Source of the DNA: Myxococcales bacterium
Lineage (GTDB): Bacteria > Myxococcota_A > Polyangia > Polyangiales > Houyiibacteriaceae
Assembly: GCA_029861865.1 (NCBI GenBank)
Contig: JAOTYL010000019.1
Span: 1-32,244 of the forward strand
Reading direction: 5' to 3'
DNA length: 32,244 bases
Part shown: positions 7,299 through 14,130 of the stretch, piece by piece
Layout: each line of letters starts with the position of its first letter
Position numbering within the stretch: position 1 is the first letter of the stretch
Position numbers and translations under genes: made by a program
Notes under the pieces: generated by a model
Seen by the model: the letters and a program-made list of their open reading frames with translations, nothing else
Told to the model about the DNA's origin: nothing
Database searches by the model: none

Positions 7299-8219
7299 TC
7301 ATCGCCCGGTCCGAACCTGCACCTCAAAGGCCTCCTCGACGAGAGCGCTTTTTTCCTTTCCGTCCTCGCTGACGACGAGAACGTCCCTCACAAGCCCGCT
7401 CACCGACCCGCTGGACACCACGGACGTCAAGTCGAGAACGGTTCGACCTGTGGCGGTCATGCGGGCCGACACGACCTCGATTGGAGCCTCGCTCCCAGGC
7501 ACGCTGACGACTTGGTCTCCTCCGATTTGCTCGAAATCCATCTCGAGCACGGGCTTGTCGTTGACGCGCTCCGACAGCGTATAGGTAATGGCTTGCTCGA
7601 TCCGCAATCCGTACACCGCGATCATGCCTCGATATTGCCATCGCGCGCCAAGCCCAACCGGCTCTTCGGGAAGCCAGACCTCGGACACGCTGAAAAGGGT
7701 CATCAGCAGATCCCAAAGAACGCGTACCGGGACCCCCGCTGCCACGGCGTTCATTTCGCTACCCCGGAGGTGGCCGCGATCGTCCATTTCGACCACGCCG
7801 CCTGCACCCCGAAGAAGGGCAGCCTGATCCTGGAGCTCCTTCTTCGTAGCTCTGCTCGCATTCGGCTCGCTGACCGCCTTGGCCCCGACGATCTGAAGCG
7901 GATACTTGATCCGATTGCCTTCGGGCTCCGCAGGTCCGTACACGACGTCGAGCTCGACACTCCGCAAGCCCGAGAGATACCGGTCGGGGACCTTGTCGCC
8001 CGTCGAGCGAACCCGAACCGTCGTGGTCGCCTTCGTCGTCGTGCCTTCCTCGATCGCGTAGCGGAGGAGTGATCGCGGCTCGGCGCCCGCGTCCAGGAGA
8101 AAGACCCCTGAGCTCGGGGGGGCCGCCGCGACTTGAGGCTCAGGCAGGGTGTTACAGCCTTGAACGGCGATGGGCACGCCGAGCACGACCAGAACCCAGC
8201 AAGCGATTTGTTTCGTCAT
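7299..8219 (-). CDS. Predicted lipoprotein of unknown function
   Basis: A 306-residue protein. Residues 1-21 are a lipoprotein signal with the lipobox VQGC, so Cys22 would be acylated. The mature part is a soluble, beta-rich domain with repeated strand patterns such as LRYAIEEGTTTKATTTVRVR, RSVELDVVYG and TGRTVLDLTSVV. It resembles the loosely defined envelope lipoproteins of the DUF6263 kind, but I would not assign the family firmly. ATG 8219 has AAGGG upstream at good spacing. It is 20 bp downstream of the sulfatase gene and 45 bp upstream of pgpA, inside the same leftward unit. No catalytic motif is seen. Confidence 0.7.
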   Translation of the reverse strand: MTKQIACWVLVVLGVPIAVQGCNTLPEPQVAAAPPSSGVFLLDAGAEPRSLLRYAIEEGTTTKATTTVRVRSTGDKVPDRYLSGLRSVELDVVYGPAEPEGNRIKYPLQIVGAKAVSEPNASRATKKELQDQAALLRGAGGVVEMDDRGHLRGSEMNAVAAGVPVRVLWDLLMTLFSVSEVWLPEEPVGLGARWQYRGMIAVYGLRIEQAITYTLSERVNDKPVLEMDFEQIGGDQVVSVPGSEAPIEVVSARMTATGRTVLDLTSVVSSGSVSGLVRDVLVVSEDGKEKSALVEEAFEVQVRTGR

Positions 8220-8239
8220 TCAAGTCGACCCTTCGTGCG

Positions 8240-9793
8240 TTAGTGTGCGCCTGGCTTCAACTTTTCCATCGCCTGGTCGATCGTGAAGCTCGCGGCCTTT
8301 TGCCTGGGCGGGAACTCCTGGAAGGTCGTCAAGAATTGTCCGACGATCGCTTGCGCCCCATAGATGATGTAGGCGTGATCGATGAGCCAATCGTAGTAGG
8401 TGTTGGACGTTTCTTCGGCGCGCTCATACGGATCGCGGCGCAGGTTGAACATCAAGGGGATGCGCAGCGGAATGAACGGGTCGATCCACGCTCGCAACGT
8501 AGCCTCGGACTTCTGCTCCATGAAGATGGCCTTCCAGTCGTTGAAACGTAGCGCCGTGAGATCGCCGTCGTCCGAGAAATAGAAGATTTCCTTGCGCGGG
8601 CCCTTGTCCTCTTTCCCTGTCAGGTAGGGCAGGAAGTTGTAGCCGTCCAAGTGGACCCTGAAGCCTTTCTGACGTCGCTTCTTCTTCTTGAGGAGGTTCT
8701 CTTTGATATTCGGGTCGCCCGCCGCCGCGAGGAACGTCGGCAGCCAGTCCATGTGGCTCATGATCTCGTTGGACACCGAGCCGGTTTTGATCTTCCCGGG
8801 CCAGCGCACCATCGAAGGCACGCGCCAGCCGCCCTCCCAGTTGGTGTTCTTTTCCCCACGGAACGGCGTCGCGGCCGCATCAGGCCAGGTGTTGTAATGC
8901 GGGCCGTTGTCGGTGCTGTAGAAGACGATGGTGTTGTCGGCGATGCCAAGCTTGTCGAGTAGAGCGAGTAGCTGGCCGACGTGCATGTCGTGCTCGACCA
9001 TGCCGTCCGAGTACTCATCCTGACCGGAAATGCCTCGGTGCTCGGGCTTCACGTGGGTGCGGAAGTGCATGCGGGTGCCGTTCCACCACACGAAGAACGG
9101 TGTTCCGGCTTTGTTCGCCTGCTCGATGAACCGAATGGCAGCGGCGACGGTTTCGTCGTCGATCGTCTCCATCCGCTTTCTTGTGAGCGGCCCAGTGTCC
9201 TCGATGCGGCCGTCGGCGTAGCTGTGGATGACCCCGCGCGGCCCGAAACGCTTCGCGAACTCCGGATTCTTCGGGTAGTCCTCGTTTTCGGGCTCTTCCT
9301 CGGCGTTGAGGTGATAGAGGTTCCCGAGAAATTCATCGAACCCGTGGTTGGTGGGCAGATACTTGTCCTTGTCGCCAAAGTGGTTTTTGCCGAACTGGCC
9401 CGTCGCGTAACCGTGCGGCTTGAGGAGCTGCGCAATGGTAGGGTCTTTGTCGCTCAAACCCTGGTCGGCCCCTGGCATCCCGACTTTGCTCAGGCCGGTT
9501 CGAAACACGCTCTGCCCCGTCATGAACGCAGCCCGACCGGCGGTGCAACTCTGCTCACCGTAGTAGTCGGTGAAGATCATGCCTTCGCTGGCAACCCGAT
9601 CGATGTTGGGCGTACGGTAGCCCATCATCCCCATGGTGTAGGCGCTGATATTCGATCGGCCGATGTCGTCGCCCCAGATGACGAGGATGTTGGGTTTGCT
9701 GGCCTTGTCTTGGGCCGCCGCGGGTACGGCGATGGCGGCGATCAGAGCTCCCAGGATGGCGGTGCCAATGAGCGACTGTCTTGATTCTTTCAT
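8240..9793 (-). CDS. Exported arylsulfatase-family hydrolase
   Basis: A 517-residue protein with a Sec signal (residues 1-28, ending AVPAAAQD) and a type I sulfatase domain. Metal-binding Asp42-Asp43 lie in VIWGDDIG. The formylglycine motif is CTAGR with Cys83 (the C-x-A-x-R variant), followed by AAFMTGQ. GKNHFGDKD and FYSTDNGPHYN hold further active-site residues. Sulfatases of this family hydrolyse sulfate esters in the periplasm after Cys is converted to formylglycine; some relatives act on phosphonate or phosphate esters. The substrate is unknown. It follows the coiled-coil gene by 30 bp in the unit beginning with the sigma-54 promoter at 10294-10307. No sulfatase-modifying enzyme gene is in the window. 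Confidence 0.85.
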   Translation of the reverse strand: MKESRQSLIGTAILGALIAAIAVPAAAQDKASKPNILVIWGDDIGRSNISAYTMGMMGYRTPNIDRVASEGMIFTDYYGEQSCTAGRAAFMTGQSVFRTGLSKVGMPGADQGLSDKDPTIAQLLKPHGYATGQFGKNHFGDKDKYLPTNHGFDEFLGNLYHLNAEEEPENEDYPKNPEFAKRFGPRGVIHSYADGRIEDTGPLTRKRMETIDDETVAAAIRFIEQANKAGTPFFVWWNGTRMHFRTHVKPEHRGISGQDEYSDGMVEHDMHVGQLLALLDKLGIADNTIVFYSTDNGPHYNTWPDAAATPFRGEKNTNWEGGWRVPSMVRWPGKIKTGSVSNEIMSHMDWLPTFLAAAGDPNIKENLLKKKKRRQKGFRVHLDGYNFLPYLTGKEDKGPRKEIFYFSDDGDLTALRFNDWKAIFMEQKSEATLRAWIDPFIPLRIPLMFNLRRDPYERAEETSNTYYDWLIDHAYIIYGAQAIVGQFLTTFQEFPPRQKAASFTIDQAMEKLKPGAH

Positions 9794-9823
9794 GTTTTGA
9801 TCTTTCGCTTGCTGAGAAGCTCT

Positions 9824-10246
9824 TCAGGCGCTCGCCGCTTCGGCATCGTCGACGTCCATTCGTGCGTCCAGGGCCTCGAGAATGGCTACGTTGGCCTCGT
9901 CGATGGCAGCATTTGCAAAAAGAACGGCATCGGCTGCATACGTCTCACGTCGTTCAGCGCGCTTTTCGAGCTTCTTGATCTCGCGCTTCGTTTTCCAGTC
10001 GTCGATGTCGTGCTGAGCCTCGGCGCGCTTCTCTTCGAGATAGCTCTTGACCTCGTGCCGCCGGCCCTCGGCCTTGCGCTTCTGCTCTTCGAGGTCGGCC
10101 TTCGCCTTGTCGAGCTTCGACTGAATGGCTTGGCGCGTCTCCTGATTGGCGGTTTCGATCTGACCTTTGAGGTCCTGGAGCCGGTTGTCGGCGGCGGTGA
10201 GATCGTTACGGAGGTCGTTGCAAAATTCATCAATCTTCGTGCCCAT
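9824..10246 (-). CDS. Small charged coiled-coil protein, first gene of a sigma-54 unit
   Basis: A 140-residue, almost wholly helical cytoplasmic protein with no signal or membrane segment. Heptad-like runs rich in Lys, Glu, Asp and Gln extend from about residue 5 to 105 (for example RLQDLKGQIETANQETRQAI and KADLEEQKRKAEGRRHEVKS). ATG 10246 with upstream AGGCAGG is chosen because the sigma-54 promoter at 10294-10307 implies a transcript start near 10283, which rules out a longer in-frame start at 10336. No family is recognised. It is the promoter-proximal gene ahead of the sulfatase, lipoprotein, pgpA and lipid kinase genes. It could be a scaffold or stress protein; this is speculation. Confidence 0.7.
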   Translation of the reverse strand: MGTKIDEFCNDLRNDLTAADNRLQDLKGQIETANQETRQAIQSKLDKAKADLEEQKRKAEGRRHEVKSYLEEKRAEAQHDIDDWKTKREIKKLEKRAERRETYAADAVLFANAAIDEANVAILEALDARMDVDDAEAASA

Positions 10247-10293
10247 GATTACCTGCCTTCTTCGGGGTGGGGGGTTGAAGTTGCGGCATAGAA

Positions 10294-10307
10294 GCAAGTT
10301 GCGTGCC
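10294..10307 (-). promoter_or_regulatory. Sigma-54 promoter P1 (leftward)
   Basis: Read on the minus strand this is GGCACGCAACTTGC: -24 GG and -12 GC separated by exactly 10 bases, with the consensus GGCACG and TTGC blocks intact. The predicted transcript start is near 10283, about 37 bases before ATG 10246 of the coiled-coil gene. Two palindromes lie upstream at 10381-10396 and 10412-10429. Confidence 0.85.
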
Positions 10308-10380
10308 CGTGCTCCATCCGCTGAAAACGCCTCCAACTGCTTGATTGGCCGGCCTTACCCGCGCGAAACGCGGCCCCCGA

Positions 10381-10396
10381 GTGCGACATTTCGCAC
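10381..10396. promoter_or_regulatory. Proximal upstream activator site of P1
   Basis: GTGCGA-CATT-TCGCAC has perfect 6-bp inverted arms. Its centre is 81.5 bp upstream of the P1 -24 GG. The CGA-N4-TCG core is shared with the sites upstream of the other three sigma-54 promoters in the window, at almost the same distance. Confidence 0.7.
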
Positions 10397-10411
10397 CTCC
10401 CAAACGTGCAG

Positions 10412-10429
10412 GGGACCAAGTCTCGCCCC
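10412..10429. promoter_or_regulatory. Distal upstream activator site of P1
   Basis: Read in the direction of P1 (minus strand) it is GGGGCGA-GACT-TGGTCCC: a perfect first half-site GGGGCGA and a degenerate second half. It is centred 32 bp beyond the proximal site and about 114 bp from the -24 element. Confidence 0.55.
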
Positions 10430-10461
10430 TTTGTGATAACGTCCAAACGAGTCGGGCAGAA

Positions 10462-11436
10462 ATGAGCAACGTAACCGAGACTGGCCTGTTTTCGTCCGCC
10501 GAGGAGCTCGAGCAAGCGAACCGCGAAGCGGGATGGAACCTTGAGTACCACCAACTCATGCCTGGTCCGTTCTTTTCAGGCTTTGCTTGTCGTGCTTGGG
10601 CGGACTCCTTGGTGATGCGTGAGTCCTTCGTGAGCAGTTTGGAGGTTCGCGGCGAGCCTCCGAGCGACATGACAGCGATCATCATCCCCGGGAAACCTTG
10701 CGCCAGGGTGACTTTGAACGGGGCAGAAGTCACGGAGGGCCGACTCTTCCTCGTGCCACCAGGCGCCGCGATAGACGCGTTCGTTCTGGGAGAGTTGGAG
10801 GCGTATTCCATATACCTGCCAGAGTCCGTCTTTCAGGAGGCCGCGCGCTGCGTCGACCCGTCGTGGCACGATAGGCGACCTAGCGAAGCGCTCAGCCTGC
10901 GTGCGGCGCCGCAAAGAGTCGATGCGTTGCGGCGTGAGTTGGGGATGTGGCTCGGCGGAGCGGACTCGACGGACGATCTAGCGCATCAGGTGCGCGCTTC
11001 GAACTTCGCGTTGAAGGTCGCTGCTCTGACTTTGGAAAACGAATGCGATTCCGAGTTCGAGCAAGCGTATCGGTCAGTTGCGCATCGAAAACAGCTGTCA
11101 CTCGCGAGAGAGTATATGGACGTCAACTTTCAGCACGCCGTCAAGATGACCCACGTGTGCGCGTATGCGGGTGTCGGGCTCCGCACCTTAGAGCGTGTTT
11201 TTCAGCACGAGCTAAACCTGTCCCCGAGCCGCTATTTACTGGCGCGCCGCCTCAGTACCGTCCGGCGAGTTCTCGTCTCCAGCGGCCCAGGACGCGGCGT
11301 CATCAAGCGCATCGCTATCGACCACGGCTTTACCCATATGGGCCGGTTTAGCGTCGAATATCGCCGGCAGTTCGGGGAGACGCCTTCGCAAACGTTGAAT
11401 GAAGTGCGCCTGCCCCTCCCCGTATCCGTTCATTAA
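10462..11436 (+). CDS. AraC-family transcriptional regulator
   Basis: A 324-residue protein starting at ATG 10462. Residues about 30-150 form an AraC-type beta-rich sensor domain (GWNLEYHQLMPGPFFSGFAC, later GRLFLVPPGAAIDAF). The C-terminal 100 residues are the double helix-turn-helix: LSLAREYMDVNFQHAVKMTH, AGVGLRTLERVFQHE, SPSRYLLARRLSTVRRVL, and the signature IAIDHGFTHMGRFSVEYRRQFGETPSQTL. Such proteins usually activate promoters by binding direct repeats. The gene is divergent from P1 and directly upstream of the sigma-54 activator gene, so it may control that gene or respond to the same signal. An in-frame ATG at 10345 would run through the P1 activator sites and is less likely. Confidence 0.85.
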   Translation: MSNVTETGLFSSAEELEQANREAGWNLEYHQLMPGPFFSGFACRAWADSLVMRESFVSSLEVRGEPPSDMTAIIIPGKPCARVTLNGAEVTEGRLFLVPPGAAIDAFVLGELEAYSIYLPESVFQEAARCVDPSWHDRRPSEALSLRAAPQRVDALRRELGMWLGGADSTDDLAHQVRASNFALKVAALTLENECDSEFEQAYRSVAHRKQLSLAREYMDVNFQHAVKMTHVCAYAGVGLRTLERVFQHELNLSPSRYLLARRLSTVRRVLVSSGPGRGVIKRIAIDHGFTHMGRFSVEYRRQFGETPSQTLNEVRLPLPVSVH

Positions 11437-11456
11437 CCAGGCGTCACGGGGCGGCT

Positions 11457-11507
11457 GACGCAATTCGGATATCGAATTCCGCGTCGCCGACGCAATTCGG
11501 ATACCGA
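11457..11507. repeat. 32-bp-spaced direct repeat upstream of the sigma-54 activator gene
   Basis: GACGCAATTCGGATATCGA at 11457 and GACGCAATTCGGATACCGA at 11489 differ at one base, and their starts are 32 bp apart. The first copy also holds the inverted pair ATTCG-GATAT-CGAAT. The repeats lie between the AraC-type gene and the activator gene, 45 bp or more before ATG 11552. Tandem direct repeats of this kind are the usual form of an AraC-type operator, so the neighbouring regulator is a candidate ligand. Confidence 0.6.
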
Positions 11508-11551
11508 TGGGGGTCGTATTGCGGGTAGGAGCCGTGGGAGAGTCGGCTTTC

Positions 11552-13381
11552 ATGACTCACCCGTTGCGGAAAATCTCCACCACCAGAGACCTGGCAAGGA
11601 CCGAGCTGAAACTCGAGATCGAGGCGATCCCAGACGCCGTCCTAGTCTTGAGACGGAATGGTTCGATCGTTCACGCAAACAGTCGCGCCGCCCGTCTGCT
11701 CGGATACGAGCCGCAAGAGTTGGCTCCGCGGATGGCCGAATCGCTACTTCCCACGAGGTATCGGGAGGAATACAGGAAGCTCATGCAGCGGTCTTTTGAG
11801 GAGCCTGCTGCGCGCCCCATCGATACAAGGTCAGACTTCCGAGCCGTGACGCGCGATGGCGAGGAATTTCCTTTGGAGATCGCCATCGGGCCGATGGCTG
11901 GAGGCGAGCAGGCGGTCGTGGTTTTGCGCGACACCACGGCCGCAACACAGTTGAGTGAAGAGCTGCGCGACAGCGAGCAGCGCTTTCGCATCGCAGCGGC
12001 GCAGACGGCAGACGTGCTTCAGCACATCAACGTGGAAGACAACCGCTACATGTGGTTCGGCGATATCGATGGCCTGTTAGGCTACGAGCCCGGCGAGTTT
12101 CCCCGTACGTTCGACGGCTGGCTCGAGCACATTCACCCCGATGACATCGACCGGATCAAGGCAGAAGTCGAGTGCATCGTGGAGAACGGCGAGCCCGGGT
12201 GGAATCTGCATTATCGAATACGCGCGAAGGACGGCTCTTACCAGCATTGGCTCGACCGAGGTACCGTCACCGGCTTTGTCGATGGGCGGGCCAATGAAGG
12301 GATCGGCGCCATCGTCGATCAGACCCACGAGCTCAAGGCCCGGCAGGAGCTGGAGCAGGCGCTCGCCGAAATTCGTAGGTTGAAAGCCCGGCTCGAGGCC
12401 GAGGGCGAATACTTGAGGCAGGAGATCAAGGGCAGCCACAACTTCGACGAGATTGTGGGCAGCAGCCCGGAGGTCCTGACCACGCTTCAGAAGCTCGAGC
12501 GGGTGGCCGACACCAACGCCACCGTGTTGCTGCTCGGTGAGACGGGCACGGGGAAGGAGCTCTTGGCTCGCGCCACCCATGCGAAAAGCAAGCGCAGCAA
12601 ACGGCCCTTGATCAAGGTCGACTGCACCACGCTGCCGTCGGGATTGGTCGAAAGCGAGCTCTTCGGGCATGAAAAAGGCGCCTTTACGGGTGCGCATGAA
12701 TCGAAGATCGGTCGATTCGAGCTGGCGCATCGCGGGACGATCTTCCTCGACGAAGTGGGGGAGCTGCCCCTAGAGCTGCAATCGAAGCTACTTCGAGTGA
12801 TCCAAGATGGCGAGCTCGAGCGGTTGGGAGGCAAAGGCGTCAAGAAGGTCGACGTCCGCGTGATCGCGGCCACGAATCGAAACCTTCGCGACGAAGTCCG
12901 CGCGGGACGATTTCGCGAAGACCTCTATTACCGGCTGAACGTATTCCCTGTTGAGATCCCGCCGCTGCGCAACCGGCCCGACGACATCCCGACGCTCGCC
13001 ATGTTTTTCCTCGCGCAGCGAGGCAAGGCACTCGGCAAGCAGGTGGAGCGAATTCCGGCCCAAACGATGGAGATGCTGATCGCGTACGCCTGGCCGGGGA
13101 ATGTTCGAGAGCTTCAGAACGTCATCGAACGCGCCATCATCCTCTCCTCCGGACCCGAGCTTCTGTTAGCCGAACCCTTGGAACCCCGCGAAGCGAGACC
13201 GCAGATGGCCAGTGGGGTGCTCCGTAAAGATCTCGAGGAATTGGAGCGGAAGCAGATTCTGGATGCGCTCGAGACCAGCCATTGGAGAATCAAGGGCGAC
13301 GGAAACGCAGCGGACCGCCTCGGTCTGAAACCAAGCACGCTGCGCTCCCGGATGAAGCGGCTCGGCATCGAGCGGGTTTAG
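11552..13381 (+). CDS. PAS-domain sigma-54-dependent transcriptional activator (enhancer-binding protein)
   Basis: A 609-residue activator starting at ATG 11552, which has GGGAGAG nine bases upstream; ATG 11507 is in frame but lacks a site and overlaps the direct repeat. Residues about 15-125 and 135-255 are two PAS domains (AIPDAVLVLRRNGSIVHANS; later a PAS-fold with WLEHIHPDDIDRIKAEV). A coiled-coil linker follows at about 255-290. The AAA+ domain has Walker A GETGTGKE at 329, the sigma-54 contact loop GAFTGA at 376 and Walker B IFLDE at 397. The C-terminal Fis-type helix-turn-helix contains ADRLGLKPSTLRSRMKRLG. There is no receiver domain, so the PAS domains probably sense a signal directly. 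It sits among four sigma-54 promoters with shared palindromes and is the likely activator of them. Confidence 0.93.
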   Translation: MTHPLRKISTTRDLARTELKLEIEAIPDAVLVLRRNGSIVHANSRAARLLGYEPQELAPRMAESLLPTRYREEYRKLMQRSFEEPAARPIDTRSDFRAVTRDGEEFPLEIAIGPMAGGEQAVVVLRDTTAATQLSEELRDSEQRFRIAAAQTADVLQHINVEDNRYMWFGDIDGLLGYEPGEFPRTFDGWLEHIHPDDIDRIKAEVECIVENGEPGWNLHYRIRAKDGSYQHWLDRGTVTGFVDGRANEGIGAIVDQTHELKARQELEQALAEIRRLKARLEAEGEYLRQEIKGSHNFDEIVGSSPEVLTTLQKLERVADTNATVLLLGETGTGKELLARATHAKSKRSKRPLIKVDCTTLPSGLVESELFGHEKGAFTGAHESKIGRFELAHRGTIFLDEVGELPLELQSKLLRVIQDGELERLGGKGVKKVDVRVIAATNRNLRDEVRAGRFREDLYYRLNVFPVEIPPLRNRPDDIPTLAMFFLAQRGKALGKQVERIPAQTMEMLIAYAWPGNVRELQNVIERAIILSSGPELLLAEPLEPREARPQMASGVLRKDLEELERKQILDALETSHWRIKGDGNAADRLGLKPSTLRSRMKRLGIERV

Positions 13382-13388
13382 TTTCGCG

Positions 13389-13406
13389 GGGGCGAGATCG
13401 CGCGCG
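13389..13406. promoter_or_regulatory. Distal upstream activator site of P2
   Basis: GGGGCGA-GATC-GCGCGCG: perfect first half-site and degenerate second half. It is centred 30 bp before the proximal site and 116.5 bp before the -24 GG of P2. It starts eight bases after the stop codon of the activator gene. Confidence 0.55.
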
Positions 13407-13417
13407 TCGCTCCCAAA

Positions 13418-13437
13418 GGGCGCGATATCTCGCGCCC
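13418..13437. promoter_or_regulatory. Proximal upstream activator site of P2
   Basis: GGGCGCGA-TATC-TCGCGCCC has perfect 8-bp inverted arms. It is centred 86.5 bp upstream of the P2 -24 GG. It could be misread as a terminator of the activator gene, but there is no following T-run and the core matches the other activator sites. Confidence 0.75.
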
Positions 13438-13513
13438 GCGGCCCCGCGCTCGACCCGAGCGAACCGTTACGGATCGCTGTCTTCCTGGCGGGCGCAGCAT
13501 AGCGTGCGAAACC

Positions 13514-13527
13514 GGCACGGAGTTTGC
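13514..13527 (+). promoter_or_regulatory. Sigma-54 promoter P2
   Basis: GGCACGGAGTTTGC: GG and GC separated by 10 bases, with both consensus blocks present. The transcript is predicted to start near 13539, about 45 bases before ATG 13584. Confidence 0.87.
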
Positions 13528-13583
13528 TTTGTCTTCGGGTCCGGAGCGTCGCTCCAGTACCCCAAAGCGAAAGGCAAACGACC

Positions 13584-14108
13584 ATGACCCAATTCATGGC
13601 AATCACATTCCGAGGTCGAAAGACCGCTTCCAAGGCTCTCGACGCAGTCGAGGAGTCCAACGATCATCTCTGGCTCGATGACATCGCGGTCGTTTCGCGC
13701 AGCAAGCACGGCTACCTCCGGGTACACAGCACCTGGGCGCAGGACGACAGCATCGTCAAAGGAAGCGCGGGCTGGGGTGCCATCACCGGTGGGCTGCTAG
13801 GCGCCATGATCGCGCCAGCGGGTGCGATCGGCGCGGCCATCGGAGCGGGCGCAATCGGCGGAGGGTCTCTCGGCGCCCTTTTCGGCGCCGGCACCGATCT
13901 TGCCGTCGAAGATCCGATCCTTTCGGATTTCGCCGCAAGCCTCAAGGACGACACGTCTGCGGTGGTCCTGGTATCTGACTCGGTGGCGGTGGACGAATTC
14001 GGCCGGGTGTTCGAGCCCTTCGAAGGCAGTTTCATTGAAACCGAGCTCAACGAGCACGACATCAAGGCCCTCAAAGAAGCGGTCAAGGCAAACAGAGCGC
14101 GAGCCTGA
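13584..14108 (+). CDS. DUF1269-family protein
   Basis: A 174-residue protein. The start ATG 13584 is fixed by the P2 promoter just upstream. Residues about 8-50 are a ferredoxin-like region (MAITFRGRKTASKALDAVEE, then LWLDDIAVVSRSKHGYLRVH). A long glycine/alanine-rich hydrophobic stretch covers about 68-112 (WGAITGGLLGAMIAPAGAIG and on). A final domain holds DDTSAVVLVSDSVAVDEFGR. This order is that of DUF1269 proteins, which are membrane-associated and of unknown function, often near stress genes. It is the first gene of the P2 unit, with a PafA-like phosphatase, an MscS channel and envelope proteins after it. Confidence 0.75.
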   Translation: MTQFMAITFRGRKTASKALDAVEESNDHLWLDDIAVVSRSKHGYLRVHSTWAQDDSIVKGSAGWGAITGGLLGAMIAPAGAIGAAIGAGAIGGGSLGALFGAGTDLAVEDPILSDFAASLKDDTSAVVLVSDSVAVDEFGRVFEPFEGSFIETELNEHDIKALKEAVKANRARA

Positions 14109-14130
14109 TCTCGTTCTCGAAGGACTGGCG

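Noticed and set aside
6810-8072. Long rightward open frame opposite pgpA and the lipoprotein gene
   Set aside because: It is antisense to two genes with clear family motifs or signal peptides, and its translation has no recognisable domain; high GC makes such shadow frames common.
13418-13437. Rho-independent terminator after the sigma-54 activator gene
   Set aside because: The stem is strong but only a 4-base loop with no T-run follows, and the same core recurs upstream of three other sigma-54 promoters.
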